Assembly: GCA_017521965.1 (NCBI GenBank) | Contig: JAFXAY010000005.1 | Coordinates: 1-33,744, forward strand | Origin: Tidjanibacter sp. | GTDB lineage: Bacteria; Bacteroidota; Bacteroidia; Bacteroidales; Rikenellaceae | Direction of reading: 5' to 3' | DNA length: 33,744 nucleotides | Part shown: positions 17,183 to 25,918 of the stretch, piece by piece | Numbering within the stretch: the stretch's first letter is position 1 | Layout of the letters: the number at the start of each line of letters is the position of its first letter | Notes under the pieces: model-generated | The model's database searches: none | What the model saw: only the letters and a program-made list of their open reading frames with translations | Told to the model about the DNA's origin: nothing | Program-made: the position numbers and the translations under genes

Positions 17183-17755
17183 ATGAACGATAATAAGTTG
17201 ATTATATTTTCTGCTCCTTCGGGCTCCGGAAAGACCACTATTGTACACCAATTGATGGAGCGTTTTCCGTGGTTGGAGTTCTCCGTTTCGGCCACTTCGC
17301 GTGCTCCGCGTGGAGTAGAGCAGCACGGTAAAGATTACTACTTTCTCTCTGCCGAGGAGTTCGAGGCAGCCATTGCCGAGGATAAGTTTGTGGAGTGGGA
17401 AGAGGTCTATGCCGGAACAAAATATGGCACTCTGCGCAGTGAGTTGGAGCGCATTTGGTCGAAGGGCAACACTATCCTCTTCGATGTCGATGTCAAGGGT
17501 GGTCTGCGCCTGAAATCAATCTTTGGCGACCGCGCACTTGCACTCTTTATTATGCCTCCCTCGATTGAGGAGTTGCGTCGTCGTTTGGAGGGCAGAGCGA
17601 CCGACTCGCCAGAGGTTATCGATAAGCGTATTGCTAAGGCAGAGAGCGAGATAGGCCACGCCGAGCAATTTGATATGATAATCGTAAACGATGTTTTGGC
17701 CGATGCAGTTGCCGAAACCGAAAAAGCAGTTCTCGACTTCACTTCACACAAATAG
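17183..17755 (+). CDS. gmk: guanylate kinase
   Basis: This 190-residue enzyme phosphorylates GMP to GDP with ATP. The P-loop is APSGSGKTT (11-19); SATSRAPRGVEQHGKDYYFLS carries the GMP-binding Arg and Tyr positions, followed by FVEWEEVYAGTKYGT and LFDVDVKGG, all typical of Gmk. Length is normal. It lies between yicC and nadD; nadD begins three bases after its stop, so the three are one transcript. Confidence 0.96.
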   Translation: MNDNKLIIFSAPSGSGKTTIVHQLMERFPWLEFSVSATSRAPRGVEQHGKDYYFLSAEEFEAAIAEDKFVEWEEVYAGTKYGTLRSELERIWSKGNTILFDVDVKGGLRLKSIFGDRALALFIMPPSIEELRRRLEGRATDSPEVIDKRIAKAESEIGHAEQFDMIIVNDVLADAVAETEKAVLDFTSHK

Positions 17756-17758
17756 ATA

Positions 17759-18514
17759 ATGGCTCGTCGTATCACACTCTATTTTGGCTCGTTTAACCCT
17801 ATTCATCGCGGCCATTTGGCTGTTGCAGAGAGGGTTATCGATAATGGTTTGTGCGACGAGTTGTGGTTTATTGTCTCTCCGCACAATCCTCACAAGGTCA
17901 GCACCGACCTTGCCGAAGAGAGTCAGCGACTACTGATGGCACGTCTGGCGGTTGCCGAGAGCCACCACCCGCAACGCTTAAAGGTGAGCGATGTGGAGTT
18001 CTCACTTCCTCGCCCATCATACACAATCGACACTCTCGACCACCTCAGCAAAGAGTATCCCGAAACAGAGTTTTCGATATTGATGGGTGGCGACAATGCC
18101 GCAAAGATTGAGAGTTGGAAAGATTGGCAGCGACTCACGAATAGCTATAAGATAATTGTTTATCCTCGTCGAGGTGATGTGGTTGATGAGCGTTTTGAAC
18201 TGCTCACCGATGCCCCTTTGCTCGACCTCTCTTCTACTCAAATCCGCGAGGCAGTTGCCGACCATAAGCCGATAGAGGAGTTTGTAACTCCCTCGGTGGC
18301 CTCCTACATCGAGGCTCACCCTGAGCTGTGGAGTAGGGCGGAGGTACTCAGAGCACGTGGCAAGCGTAGATTTGCGGAGAGTAATTTTGGCGGTGCTATC
18401 AACGATTTTTCGGCAGTTTGTCGTCTGACAGGAGGTGACGAAGAGGCTGAACAGATGGTAGATATGTGTCGCGAGATATTGGAATTTCGATATAAGGACA
18501 TCTACAATCCTTGA
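17759..18514 (+). CDS. nadD: nicotinate-nucleotide adenylyltransferase with C-terminal TPR-like extension
   Basis: The catalytic domain (about 1-191) carries GSFNPIHRGHL (10-20), the HxGH nucleotidyltransferase motif, and SSTQIR (158-163), and makes deamido-NAD from nicotinate mononucleotide and ATP. NadD enzymes usually end near the YIEAHPELW segment. Here about 60 further residues follow, with ARGKRRFAESNFGGAINDF and a terminal FRYKDIYNP motif that resembles small Bacteroidota tetratricopeptide proteins. The extension is in frame with no sign of frameshift. The start is three bases after gmk. The ddl promoter overlaps the end of this gene. Confidence 0.92.
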   Translation: MARRITLYFGSFNPIHRGHLAVAERVIDNGLCDELWFIVSPHNPHKVSTDLAEESQRLLMARLAVAESHHPQRLKVSDVEFSLPRPSYTIDTLDHLSKEYPETEFSILMGGDNAAKIESWKDWQRLTNSYKIIVYPRRGDVVDERFELLTDAPLLDLSSTQIREAVADHKPIEEFVTPSVASYIEAHPELWSRAEVLRARGKRRFAESNFGGAINDFSAVCRLTGGDEEAEQMVDMCREILEFRYKDIYNP

Positions 18515-18541
18515 TTAAGTGGCAAAAAGAGGCTACATTTG
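18510..18541 (+). promoter_or_regulatory. promoter of ddl overlapping the end of nadD
   Basis: TACATTTG (18534-18541) is a perfect -7 box and CTTG (18510-18513) a three-of-four -33 box at 20-base spacing. The start would be near 18548, 13 bases before the ATG at 18561, so ddl may be expressed independently of yicC-gmk-nadD. This supports 18561 over the GTG at 18519 as the start codon. Confidence 0.6.
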
Positions 18542-18560
18542 CAGGGTAGCATTAGAAGAT

Positions 18561-19544
18561 ATGAACAAGAGATTAAACATTGCCTTTTTGGCAGGTGGCG
18601 ACTCCTCCGAGAGAGAGGTGGCACTCGGCAGTGCAGCACAGACCATCAAGGCTTTCAAGGAGGATAAATACTCCGTCTATATGATTGATGTTCACTGCGG
18701 TAAGTGGACTTATAAGGATAACGACGGTAGGGAGTGGTACGTTGACCAGAACGACTGCACACTGACCATTGATGGCGAAAAAATCACTTTCGACTACGCC
18801 TATATAATGATACACGGTACCCCGGGTGAGGATGGTAAATTGCAGGCTCTGCTCCAAATGCAGGGCATTCCCTTCTCGACGGGTGATATGGCTTCGTCGG
18901 TCATCACCTTCGACAAGACCACCTGCAAGCTCGCTGCTTCGCGTACAGGTGTTGCTCTTGCCAAGGAGATACTGCTCGGCAAGAACGACAAGTGGTCGGC
19001 CGATGAGATTGTAGAGCAGCTTGGTTTGCCTATCTTTGTTAAGCCCAACGCCAGCGGTAGTAGCTGCGGAGTGACCAAAGTCAGCGCCAAAGAGGAGATT
19101 GCTAAGGCTATCCGCAAAGCCTTTACTGAGAGTAGCGAGGTACTTATCGAGGAGATGATTTCGGGTCGTGAGGTGGCTTGTGGAGTGCTGATTACCAAGG
19201 AGAAAGAGTATCTGTTGCCCGTTACGGAAGTAGTGTCGAAGAACGACTATTTCGACTACGAGGCCAAATATACCCCCGGTATGGCAGCCGAGATTACCCC
19301 TGCCGAATTGCCCGACGAGATTGTGGAGAAACTCCACCACTACACCCGCGCTATCTATCGTGCTTGTCGCTGTCGTGGCTTGGCTCGTGTCGATTTCATC
19401 GTAACGCCTGAGGGTGTACCCTATATGATTGAGATAAACACCGTGCCCGGTATGAGTAGTGGCAGCATTGTCCCCAAGCAGTTGCGTGCAGCAGGGCTCG
19501 AACTGAGCGATATTATTGACGAGATTATTGAAGATACACTATGA
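18561..19544 (+). CDS. ddl: D-alanine--D-alanine ligase
   Basis: From the ATG at 18561 (MNKRLNIAFLAGGDSSEREV) the protein has 327 residues, the usual Ddl length; the GTG at 18519 would add 14 untypical residues inside the promoter. ATP-grasp features are complete: HGTPGEDGKLQALLQ, FVKPNASGSSCGVTKV, LIEEMISGREVACGV, and the metal-binding end RVDFIVTPEGVPYMIEINTVPGMSSGS. It joins two D-alanines for the peptidoglycan stem. The stop overlaps the next gene by four bases (ATGA), implying coupling. Confidence 0.96.
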   Translation: MNKRLNIAFLAGGDSSEREVALGSAAQTIKAFKEDKYSVYMIDVHCGKWTYKDNDGREWYVDQNDCTLTIDGEKITFDYAYIMIHGTPGEDGKLQALLQMQGIPFSTGDMASSVITFDKTTCKLAASRTGVALAKEILLGKNDKWSADEIVEQLGLPIFVKPNASGSSCGVTKVSAKEEIAKAIRKAFTESSEVLIEEMISGREVACGVLITKEKEYLLPVTEVVSKNDYFDYEAKYTPGMAAEITPAELPDEIVEKLHHYTRAIYRACRCRGLARVDFIVTPEGVPYMIEINTVPGMSSGSIVPKQLRAAGLELSDIIDEIIEDTL

Positions 19545-20125
19545 CAATTCTCGAAATTGACGATAAGATAATCTCCACCGAGATACTTACCGAGTGCTTT
19601 GCGTGCGACCTCTCTGTATGCCGAGGCGACTGCTGCGTGGAGGGCAATGCAGGTGCTCCGCTGGATATTGAGGAGATTGACACGTTGGAGGAGGAGTGGG
19701 ACAACTACTCACCCTATATGACCGAGGCAGGTCGCCGAGTGATTGAGAAAGAGGGCTTTATGGTGGTAGATAGCGATGGCGACTACACCACACCTCTGAT
19801 TGGCGATGCCGATTGTGCTTACGCCTTTCGCGAGAACGGTGTGACCTACTGCGCTATTGAGAGAGCGTGGTTCGAGGGTAAGACCTCGTTCCGTAAGCCT
19901 ATCTCCTGCCACCTCTATCCGATTCGTGTAAAGAAGTTTAGCAATGGCACAATCGGAATGGAGTATCACCGTTGGGATATATGCAACTGTGCCAGAGAGT
20001 GCGGAAAGAAAATGGGAGCGAAAATCTATCAGGCTCTGCGTGAGCCGATTATCCGTGCCTATGGTGAGAATTTTTATAACGAACTTGACAAAGCAGCCAA
20101 ATTTATTGAGGGAAATGAGGAGTAG
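19541..20125 (+). CDS. DUF3109 family cysteine-rich protein
   Basis: This 194-residue protein has eleven cysteines in a pattern typical of DUF3109 (PF11307), related to YkgJ-type proteins: C19-x2-C22-x4-C27-x3-C31-C32 (CFACDLSVCRGDCCVEG), then DADCAYAF, TYCAIE, ISCHLYPIRV and WDICNCARECGKK. The cysteines probably bind a metal or iron-sulfur cluster. The start overlaps the ddl stop by four bases, and its end overlaps the M23 peptidase start by 11 bases, so all three are likely translated together. Function is unknown. Confidence 0.85.
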   Translation: MTILEIDDKIISTEILTECFACDLSVCRGDCCVEGNAGAPLDIEEIDTLEEEWDNYSPYMTEAGRRVIEKEGFMVVDSDGDYTTPLIGDADCAYAFRENGVTYCAIERAWFEGKTSFRKPISCHLYPIRVKKFSNGTIGMEYHRWDICNCARECGKKMGAKIYQALREPIIRAYGENFYNELDKAAKFIEGNEE

Positions 20126-21134
20126 TTTGCTGAGAGTGATGATTGTGGTGTCGATGGTTATGCTGTCGGCTACCTCACTGCGTGCGCAGCGTTTGGAGGA
20201 CCTGCCACGAATTGCTATGGATACGCTCTCGACGGGCAACTCTAACGCACAGGTGATAATCTACACCAACAATACGTGGGAGTTCTACTTCCCCGGGCTC
20301 GACTCGCTGATAGCCAAAAACGTCTATAACTCAAATTGGGTTACCGATCAGGTATTTGCCTATAAGGGCACTTCGGTCAACGACCTGCCCGCCTCGATGG
20401 AGCTCTCGCTGTTTAGTCGTGTGGGTGACTATAAGTGTCCCGTAGTGGGTCGTGTCACCTCGAAATATGGTATCCGTCGCGGTCGTAACCACAATGGTAT
20501 TGACATTCCTTTGAAGTTGCGTGAGCCTATCTATGCTGCTTTCCCGGGTCGTGTGCGCTACTCGCGCTACAATGGTGGCGGCTATGGTAATTTGGTCATT
20601 GTACGCCACGACAACGGTTTGGAGACTTGGTATGGTCACCTCTCTAAGAGCAATGTAGAGGTGGGCGACTATGTGGTGGCCGGTAGTGTGATTGGTTTTG
20701 CGGGTAGCACAGGTCGCAGTACCGGTGTGCACCTCCACTTTGAGATTCGTTATCAGGACCTTACCTTCGACCCTGAGCGTATATTTGACTTCGAAACGGG
20801 CGATATTCGCTACCAGAATTTTGTGCTCGACAAATCATTTTTCAACATACGCTCCAATGCATCGGAACTCCTCGAAGATGGCGAAGAGGATATTGCACTG
20901 CTCGCTACCGAGGACGGAGAGGAGATAACCTCGGAGGATATTCTGGCAAATATCGAGAAGATTCAGGAGGCCGAGGCGAAGAAGTTGGAGCCTGTCTATT
21001 ACACCATCAAGAGTGGCGACACACTCTCGCGCATTGCAAGTCGCAATGGCACGACCGTGAGCGAACTCTGCCGATTGAACGGTATCAGCCGCAACTCTAT
21101 TATCCGAGCCGGACGACAACTGCGTATCAAGTAG
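20115..21134 (+). CDS. M23 peptidase with C-terminal LysM domain
   Basis: The ATG at 20115 (MRSSLLRVMIVVSMVMLSATSLRAQ) opens a signal peptide and gives 339 residues; the upstream in-frame region is inside the DUF3109 gene in another frame. The M23 (LytM/lysostaphin-like) domain spans about 105-222, with zinc ligands H126 and D130 (HNGID), H175 (YGHLS) and H208 in HLHFE. An acidic linker (250-290) precedes a LysM repeat (296-339, YYTIKSGDTLSRIASRNG). The protein is exported and likely cuts or regulates peptidoglycan; all zinc residues are present, so it may be active. It follows ddl in the same transcript. Confidence 0.92.
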   Translation: MRSSLLRVMIVVSMVMLSATSLRAQRLEDLPRIAMDTLSTGNSNAQVIIYTNNTWEFYFPGLDSLIAKNVYNSNWVTDQVFAYKGTSVNDLPASMELSLFSRVGDYKCPVVGRVTSKYGIRRGRNHNGIDIPLKLREPIYAAFPGRVRYSRYNGGGYGNLVIVRHDNGLETWYGHLSKSNVEVGDYVVAGSVIGFAGSTGRSTGVHLHFEIRYQDLTFDPERIFDFETGDIRYQNFVLDKSFFNIRSNASELLEDGEEDIALLATEDGEEITSEDILANIEKIQEAEAKKLEPVYYTIKSGDTLSRIASRNGTTVSELCRLNGISRNSIIRAGRQLRIK

Positions 21135-21155
21135 AGTAGGGCAGATGAAAATAAT

Positions 21156-21183
21156 AACGCCGCAAGAGAGGTCTTGCGGCGTT
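21156..21183. terminator. bidirectional terminator between M23 and YggS genes
   Basis: A GC-rich perfect 12-bp stem (21156-21167 with 21172-21183) with a four-base loop is followed by TTGTTATTATT on the plus strand and is flanked by A/T-rich sequence on the other side. It lies between two convergent genes. Confidence 0.85.
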
Positions 21184-21191
21184 TGTTATTA

Positions 21192-21851
21192 TTAATAGTC
21201 TCGCTCTCCAAAAATCAGTGAGCCTATTCGGACCATCGTTGAGCCACACTCAATAGCCAGCGGATAGTCGGAGGTCATACCCATCGAGAGGGTGTCGAAG
21301 TGTTTGCCAAACTGAGGGCGGAACTCGTCGAAGAGGCTCTTCAACTGGTTGAACTCGGAGCGGATAACCTCCTCGTCGTCAGTATTTGATGCAATAGTCA
21401 TAAGGCCTCTGATTCTGACGTAAGGGAGCGAGGTGATGTCCTCTGTGGCAATAATCTCTCTGAGTTCCTCCTCGGCAAAACCGCTCTTGCTCTCCTCGGT
21501 GGCGAGGTGTACCTCCAACAGCACATCAATCGTGCGACCACACTTCATCGCCTCGCGGTTGATACTATCGAGCAGGCGGAGCGAATTAACCGAGTGTATC
21601 ATCTCCACAAAGGGGGCAATATACTTCACCTTGTTGGTCTGCAAGTGGCCAATCATATGCCAGCGACAATCGGCGGGGAGTTGCTCACGCTTGGCGCACA
21701 TCTCCTGCGGGCGGCTCTCTCCAAAAATTCTCGCGCCTGCCTCGTAGGCCTCGCGGAGCGATTCTATGGGTTGCATCTTCGACACAGCCACCAGCGTAAC
21801 CCCTTCGGGGAGGGTGGAACGAAGTTCGGATATCTGACTCTGAATACTCAT
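21192..21851 (-). CDS. YggS family pyridoxal phosphate homeostasis protein
   Basis: This 219-residue protein is a single TIM-barrel PLP-binding protein of the YggS/PROSC family. The PLP lysine is K25 in VAVSKMQP; IFGESRPQE, WHMIGHLQTNKVK, SGF, and the C-terminal LSMGMTSDYPLAIECGSTMVRIGSLIFG are all diagnostic. The family buffers free pyridoxal phosphate rather than catalysing a known reaction. It stands alone between a convergent terminator and a divergent promoter region shared with the C69 peptidase gene. Confidence 0.94.
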   Translation of the reverse strand: MSIQSQISELRSTLPEGVTLVAVSKMQPIESLREAYEAGARIFGESRPQEMCAKREQLPADCRWHMIGHLQTNKVKYIAPFVEMIHSVNSLRLLDSINREAMKCGRTIDVLLEVHLATEESKSGFAEEELREIIATEDITSLPYVRIRGLMTIASNTDDEEVIRSEFNQLKSLFDEFRPQFGKHFDTLSMGMTSDYPLAIECGSTMVRIGSLIFGERDY

Positions 21852-21869
21852 TTTTCGATCTTGTTACTG

Positions 21870-21877
21870 CAAATTTA
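21870..21877 (-). promoter_or_regulatory. -7 box of the YggS gene
   Basis: The minus strand reads TAAATTTG here, a perfect -7 box, 18 bases upstream of the ATG at 21851. No strong -33 box is seen. Confidence 0.5.
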
Positions 21878-21888
21878 CACAAATTTTG

Positions 21889-21896
21889 TATATTTG
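21889..21896 (+). promoter_or_regulatory. -7 box of the C69 peptidase gene
   Basis: TATATTTG matches the -7 consensus perfectly, 49 bases upstream of the ATG at 21946, and is divergent from the YggS -7 box. The -33 element is not obvious. Confidence 0.5.
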
Positions 21897-21945
21897 TTCT
21901 CTCCGCATAGGCAATAATTGTCAAACAAAACATAACAATCAGTAA

Positions 21946-23607
21946 ATGAAGAAATTATTAACTGTTTTCGTAGTGCTGGCCCTGATGGCTTCGCAGAAGG
22001 CCGATGCCTGCACCAACTTTATCATCACCAAGGGTGCATCGACCGATGGCTCGGTGATGGTGACCTACGCTGCCGACTCGCACCAGCTCTATGGCGCACT
22101 CTACAAGTACAACCCGCCCAAGAAGGTAAAGGCAGGTCAGATGATGCCCGTATATGAGTGGGACACAGGTCGTTTTCTGACCAATATCCCGCAGGTGGCT
22201 AAGACCTACTCGACAGTGGGCAATATGAACGAGCACCAGGTAATCATCGCCGAGACTACCTACGGTGGTCGCGAGGAATTGGTTGACGAGACCGGCTTGA
22301 TGGACTATGGCTCGCTCATCTACATCACTCTGCAACGAGCAACAACCGCACGCGAGGCTATCGACATTATGATTGAGCTTGCCAACACTCACGGTTACGC
22401 ATCGAGTGGCGAGAGTTTCTCGGTAGCCGACGAGAACGAGGCTTGGATTTTCGAGATTATCGGTAAGGGTACTAAGATGGTCAATGGAGTGAACGTCAAC
22501 AAGGGTATCGTATGGGTGGCACGTCGTATTCCCGACGGTTACATCTCGGCTCACGCCAATCAGGCACGCATCTCGACCTTCCCGCTCAACGACCCCGAGA
22601 ACTGTATCTACTCCGAGGATGTAATCTCCTTTGCACGCGAGATGGGCTACTTCAATGGTAAAGACGAGGAGTTCAGCTTCTGCAACGCCTACGCTCCGCT
22701 CGATTTCGGTGGTGCTCGTGGTTGCGAGGCTCGTGTGTGGTCCTTCTTCAACACCTTTGCAAGCGGTATGGACAAATATCTGGACTACGCTATGGGTTAC
22801 AACCTCAATAACCCTATGCCTCTGTGGATTAAGCCCGACCAGAAGATTTCGCCCAAGCAGGTCTTCGACGCTATGCGCGACCACTACGAGGGTACTCCTA
22901 TGGATATGACGACCGACATCGGCGCAGGTGGCAGCAAGCTGCCTTACCGTTGGCGTCCTATGGAGTTCGAGGTTGATGGCGTATCGTATGTAAATGAGCG
23001 TGCAACAGCCACTCAGCAGACCGGTTTCTGGTTTACCGCTCAGGCTCGTAACTATCTGCCCGACGCTGTGGGTGGTATTCTCTGGTTTGGTGTTGACGAT
23101 GCTGGTACTTCGTGCCTCACTCCTATCTATTGTAGTGTGACCGACGTGCCCGAGTGTTTCCGCGAGGGTAATGGCCATATGACCCAGTATTCGCCCACTG
23201 CGGCATTCTGGATCTTCAACCGTGTGGCTCAGTTTGCATACCTACGCTATGACTATATCGGTGCTGAGGTGCAGAGAGTTGCCGATGAGTGGGAGAACGC
23301 CAAGCTGAAAGAGGTTCTCACCATCGACGCTCAGGCCAAGAATCTCCCCTTGAAGAAGCAGAAAGAGTTGCTCACCGACTACTCGATAAATACCGCGCAG
23401 AGTATGTTCAACCGTTGGGTTGAACTTGACCAATACCTGATGGTGAAGTATATCGACGGTAACATCAAGGTAGAGGACGAAAATGGTTTCGTGGACAACG
23501 GTTCGGGTAGGGATATTCCCGCATCGCCCGACCAACCCGGCTATTCGGAAAAGTGGAAACGCGCAGTGGCTGCCGACAATGGCGATGTGCTGCGAGTAGT
23601 AGAGTAA
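21946..23607 (+). CDS. C69 family dipeptidase (PepD-like), exported
   Basis: This 553-residue protein has a signal peptide (MKKLLTVFVVLALMASQKADA) and then CTNFIITKGASTDGS. C22 is the expected N-terminal nucleophile of this Ntn-hydrolase family, so signal cleavage after ADA would directly create the active enzyme. Family features follow: VTYAADSHQLYGALY, GNMNEHQVIIAETTYGGREEL, GLMDYGSLIYITLQRATTAREAI, and FSVADENEAWIFEIIGKG. C69 enzymes cleave dipeptides; the gene is typical of asaccharolytic or peptide-using gut Bacteroidales. Length fits the family. lpdA starts 20 bases after its stop. Confidence 0.93.
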   Translation: MKKLLTVFVVLALMASQKADACTNFIITKGASTDGSVMVTYAADSHQLYGALYKYNPPKKVKAGQMMPVYEWDTGRFLTNIPQVAKTYSTVGNMNEHQVIIAETTYGGREELVDETGLMDYGSLIYITLQRATTAREAIDIMIELANTHGYASSGESFSVADENEAWIFEIIGKGTKMVNGVNVNKGIVWVARRIPDGYISAHANQARISTFPLNDPENCIYSEDVISFAREMGYFNGKDEEFSFCNAYAPLDFGGARGCEARVWSFFNTFASGMDKYLDYAMGYNLNNPMPLWIKPDQKISPKQVFDAMRDHYEGTPMDMTTDIGAGGSKLPYRWRPMEFEVDGVSYVNERATATQQTGFWFTAQARNYLPDAVGGILWFGVDDAGTSCLTPIYCSVTDVPECFREGNGHMTQYSPTAAFWIFNRVAQFAYLRYDYIGAEVQRVADEWENAKLKEVLTIDAQAKNLPLKKQKELLTDYSINTAQSMFNRWVELDQYLMVKYIDGNIKVEDENGFVDNGSGRDIPASPDQPGYSEKWKRAVAADNGDVLRVVE

Positions 23608-23627
23608 CCAACTTGCGACTAACCACT

Positions 23628-25025
23628 ATGAACTACGATATTATTGTTATAGGTAGCGGCCCGGGTGGATATGTGGCTGCTATCAAGGCTGCCAAGATGG
23701 GTAAAAAGACCGCTCTGGTGGAGCGTGCCGAGCTGGGTGGCGTATGCCTTAATTGGGGTTGTATTCCCACCAAGGCGATGCTCAAAAGTGCACAGGTCTA
23801 TGGCTACGTGCGCTCGGCTGCCAGTTACGGAGTAGAAATTTCGGGCGAGGTGACACCCTCGTTGGAGAAGATTGTGGCTCGTAGTCGCAATGTGGCGGCC
23901 ACGATGAGCAAGGGTGTGCAGTTCCTGCTCGGCAAGAGTGGGGTAGATGTGATAGCAGGTCACGGTAGGCTCACCGCTGAGCGTGGCACTGTGGAGGTAC
24001 TCTCGGCCGAGGGTGAGGTGGTGCAGAGGCTCACTGCCGACCATATCATCTTGGCGACAGGTTCACGTCCCAGAGAGTTGGCCTCGCTGCCTGTCGATGG
24101 CAAGTATATCATCAACTCCCGTCAGGCACTGACGCTCGACAAGTTGCCTCAGTCGATGGTGGTTGTAGGCTCGGGTGCTATCGGTTGTGAGTTTGCCTAT
24201 CTTTATGCTGCTCTGGGTGTTAAGGTGACCGTAGTGGAGTTTATGCCCAAGATGTTGCCCCTCTCCGACGACGAGGTTAGCAAGACCCTCGAACGCTCAT
24301 TCCGTAAGATGAGAGCCACCGTGCTGACCTCCACATCGGTAAAGAGTGTAAGGATTGAGGATGAGAAGTGCTTGGTGGAGATTGAGGGCAAGAAGGGCAC
24401 GGAGGTAATCACTGCCGATGTTGTTCTCTCGGCTGTCGGCATCAAGTCCAATATCGAAAATCTAGGCTTGGAGGCGGCAGGTGTAGAGGTTGAGCGCGAT
24501 AAGGTGAAAGTCGATGAGCAGTTCCGCACCTCGGCCGACGGGGTATATGCCATTGGCGATCTGGTGGCTTCGCCCGCATTGGCTCACGTTGCCACTGCCG
24601 AGGCTCTGGCTTGCGTAGAGGCTATCTGCACAGGTGAGGCGCGCAAGGTGAACTATCAGACTATCCCGTCGTGCGTATATACCGTTCCTGAGGTGGCTAT
24701 GGTAGGTATGACCGAGGAGCAGGCTGTTGCTGAGGGTCGTGAGGTGCGAATTGGTCGCTTCCCCTACACAGCATCGGGCAAGGCCACTGCCGCAGGCGAC
24801 AGAGATGGCTTTGTGAAACTTATCTTCGATGCCGAGAGCGACAAACTGCTTGGTGCTCACCTGATTGGTGGCAATGTGACGGAGATGTTGGGTGAGGTGA
24901 CTATCGCCAAAGAGTGGGGTATCACCCGCGAGCAGATTGCCCACACAATCCACCCACACCCCACAATGAACGAGGCTATATTAGAGGCAGCCGAAGCAGC
25001 CACAGGTGAGTCTGTTCACGTTTAG
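23628..25025 (+). CDS. lpdA: dihydrolipoyl dehydrogenase (E3)
   Basis: The ATG at 23628 (MNYDIIVIGSGPGG) gives 465 residues; the longer frame overlaps the C69 gene and is rejected. FAD-binding GSGPGG (9-14), the redox pair C40/C45 in GGVCLNWGCIPTK, the NAD-binding VVGSGAIGCEFAYLY, and the C-terminal catalytic HTIHPHPTMNEAI are present. The enzyme reoxidises dihydrolipoamide in 2-oxoacid dehydrogenase complexes or the glycine cleavage system. The partner genes are not in this window, so the complex it serves cannot be decided. Confidence 0.94.
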   Translation: MNYDIIVIGSGPGGYVAAIKAAKMGKKTALVERAELGGVCLNWGCIPTKAMLKSAQVYGYVRSAASYGVEISGEVTPSLEKIVARSRNVAATMSKGVQFLLGKSGVDVIAGHGRLTAERGTVEVLSAEGEVVQRLTADHIILATGSRPRELASLPVDGKYIINSRQALTLDKLPQSMVVVGSGAIGCEFAYLYAALGVKVTVVEFMPKMLPLSDDEVSKTLERSFRKMRATVLTSTSVKSVRIEDEKCLVEIEGKKGTEVITADVVLSAVGIKSNIENLGLEAAGVEVERDKVKVDEQFRTSADGVYAIGDLVASPALAHVATAEALACVEAICTGEARKVNYQTIPSCVYTVPEVAMVGMTEEQAVAEGREVRIGRFPYTASGKATAAGDRDGFVKLIFDAESDKLLGAHLIGGNVTEMLGEVTIAKEWGITREQIAHTIHPHPTMNEAILEAAEAATGESVHV

Positions 25026-25046
25026 AGTCAGTATCATCATTAAATA

Positions 25047-25083
25047 TAAGGGGTTGTCCAACGTTTTGATGGACAACCCCTTA
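25047..25083. terminator. bidirectional terminator between lpdA and truA
   Basis: A perfect 14-bp stem (25047-25060 with 25070-25083) with a nine-base loop lies between the two convergent genes. A moderately T-rich run follows on the plus strand. Confidence 0.75.
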
Positions 25084-25096
25084 GTTCTTATAGTTC

Positions 25097-25849
25097 TTAT
25101 AAGTATATATTTTCGGAGTATTTTACATTACTGAGGAATAGTCCCTCGGCAGGGGCTGAGCCACTTGATAGGGAGAGGTCGCGGGCAATGATGAGCTGCT
25201 CGAACTCCTCGGGTGAAATCTTGCCACGACCTACATCGACCATAGTGCCCACCAATGCACGAATCATATTGCGCAGGAAACGGTTGGAACGAATTACGAA
25301 TTCAAAGCCCTGCTCGGTGGCTCTCCATTGGGCATAGCTAACGTGGCAAATGTTGGTCGAGTTGTTGGAGTTGAGTTTGGCAAAGGTGGTGAAATCGGTG
25401 TGGCGCAGCAGTGCCTCGGCCGCTTTGTTCATAGCCTCGACAGAGAGGGGAGTGGAGTAGCGATAGTACCAAGCATTACCTAAGGTGAAAGGGTCTTTCA
25501 CTGTGGTAATCAGGTAGGTATATTCGCGCTCTGTGGCATCGAAACGGGCGTGAGCATCGTCGCGCACTCGGCGCACTCGGCTGACAGCAATATCGAACGG
25601 AAGTACCGAATTGAGGTGGTAGATAAATTTCTCTTGGTCGTCAATCTCAGTGGAGCAATCGAAGTGAGCTACATAGTAGCGAGCGTGAACACCTGTGTCG
25701 GTACGTCCAGCACCAACCACCTCGACACTCTCGCGGAGCATCTTCGACAGAGCCTCCTGCAAGGTCTGCTGCACCGACGGAGCGTTGGGCTGAATCTGCC
25801 AACCATTGTAGACTGTGCCACGATAGGACAACTCTATGAAATATCTCAT
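25097..25849 (-). CDS. truA: tRNA pseudouridine synthase A
   Basis: The ATG at 25849 is used; the GTG at 25852 just before it would add one residue. The 250-residue enzyme converts U38-U40 of tRNA anticodon stems to pseudouridine. RYFIELSYRGTVYNGWQIQPNAPSVQ opens the protein, and the catalytic Asp lies in GAGRTDTGVHA (about residue 51). FLRNMIRALVGTMVDVGRGK near the C-terminus is also typical. Single gene, with its own -7 box at 25875. Confidence 0.95.
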   Translation of the reverse strand: MRYFIELSYRGTVYNGWQIQPNAPSVQQTLQEALSKMLRESVEVVGAGRTDTGVHARYYVAHFDCSTEIDDQEKFIYHLNSVLPFDIAVSRVRRVRDDAHARFDATEREYTYLITTVKDPFTLGNAWYYRYSTPLSVEAMNKAAEALLRHTDFTTFAKLNSNNSTNICHVSYAQWRATEQGFEFVIRSNRFLRNMIRALVGTMVDVGRGKISPEEFEQLIIARDLSLSSGSAPAEGLFLSNVKYSENIYL

Positions 25850-25874
25850 CACTAAAATTCGTTATTACTCAGTG

Positions 25875-25901
25875 CAAAGATAACTATTCGGCGCAAGATG
25901 T
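25875..25901 (-). promoter_or_regulatory. promoter of truA
   Basis: The minus strand reads TATCTTTG at 25882-25875, a perfect -7 box, with a T-run -33 region about 19 bases upstream. The transcript would start about 20 bases before the truA ATG. Confidence 0.55.
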
Positions 25902-25918
25902 AAAAAAATGGGACTACT

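Noticed and set aside
21958-23178. 406-codon antisense frame opposite the C69 peptidase
   Set aside because: Shadow created by biased codons of a well-supported gene.
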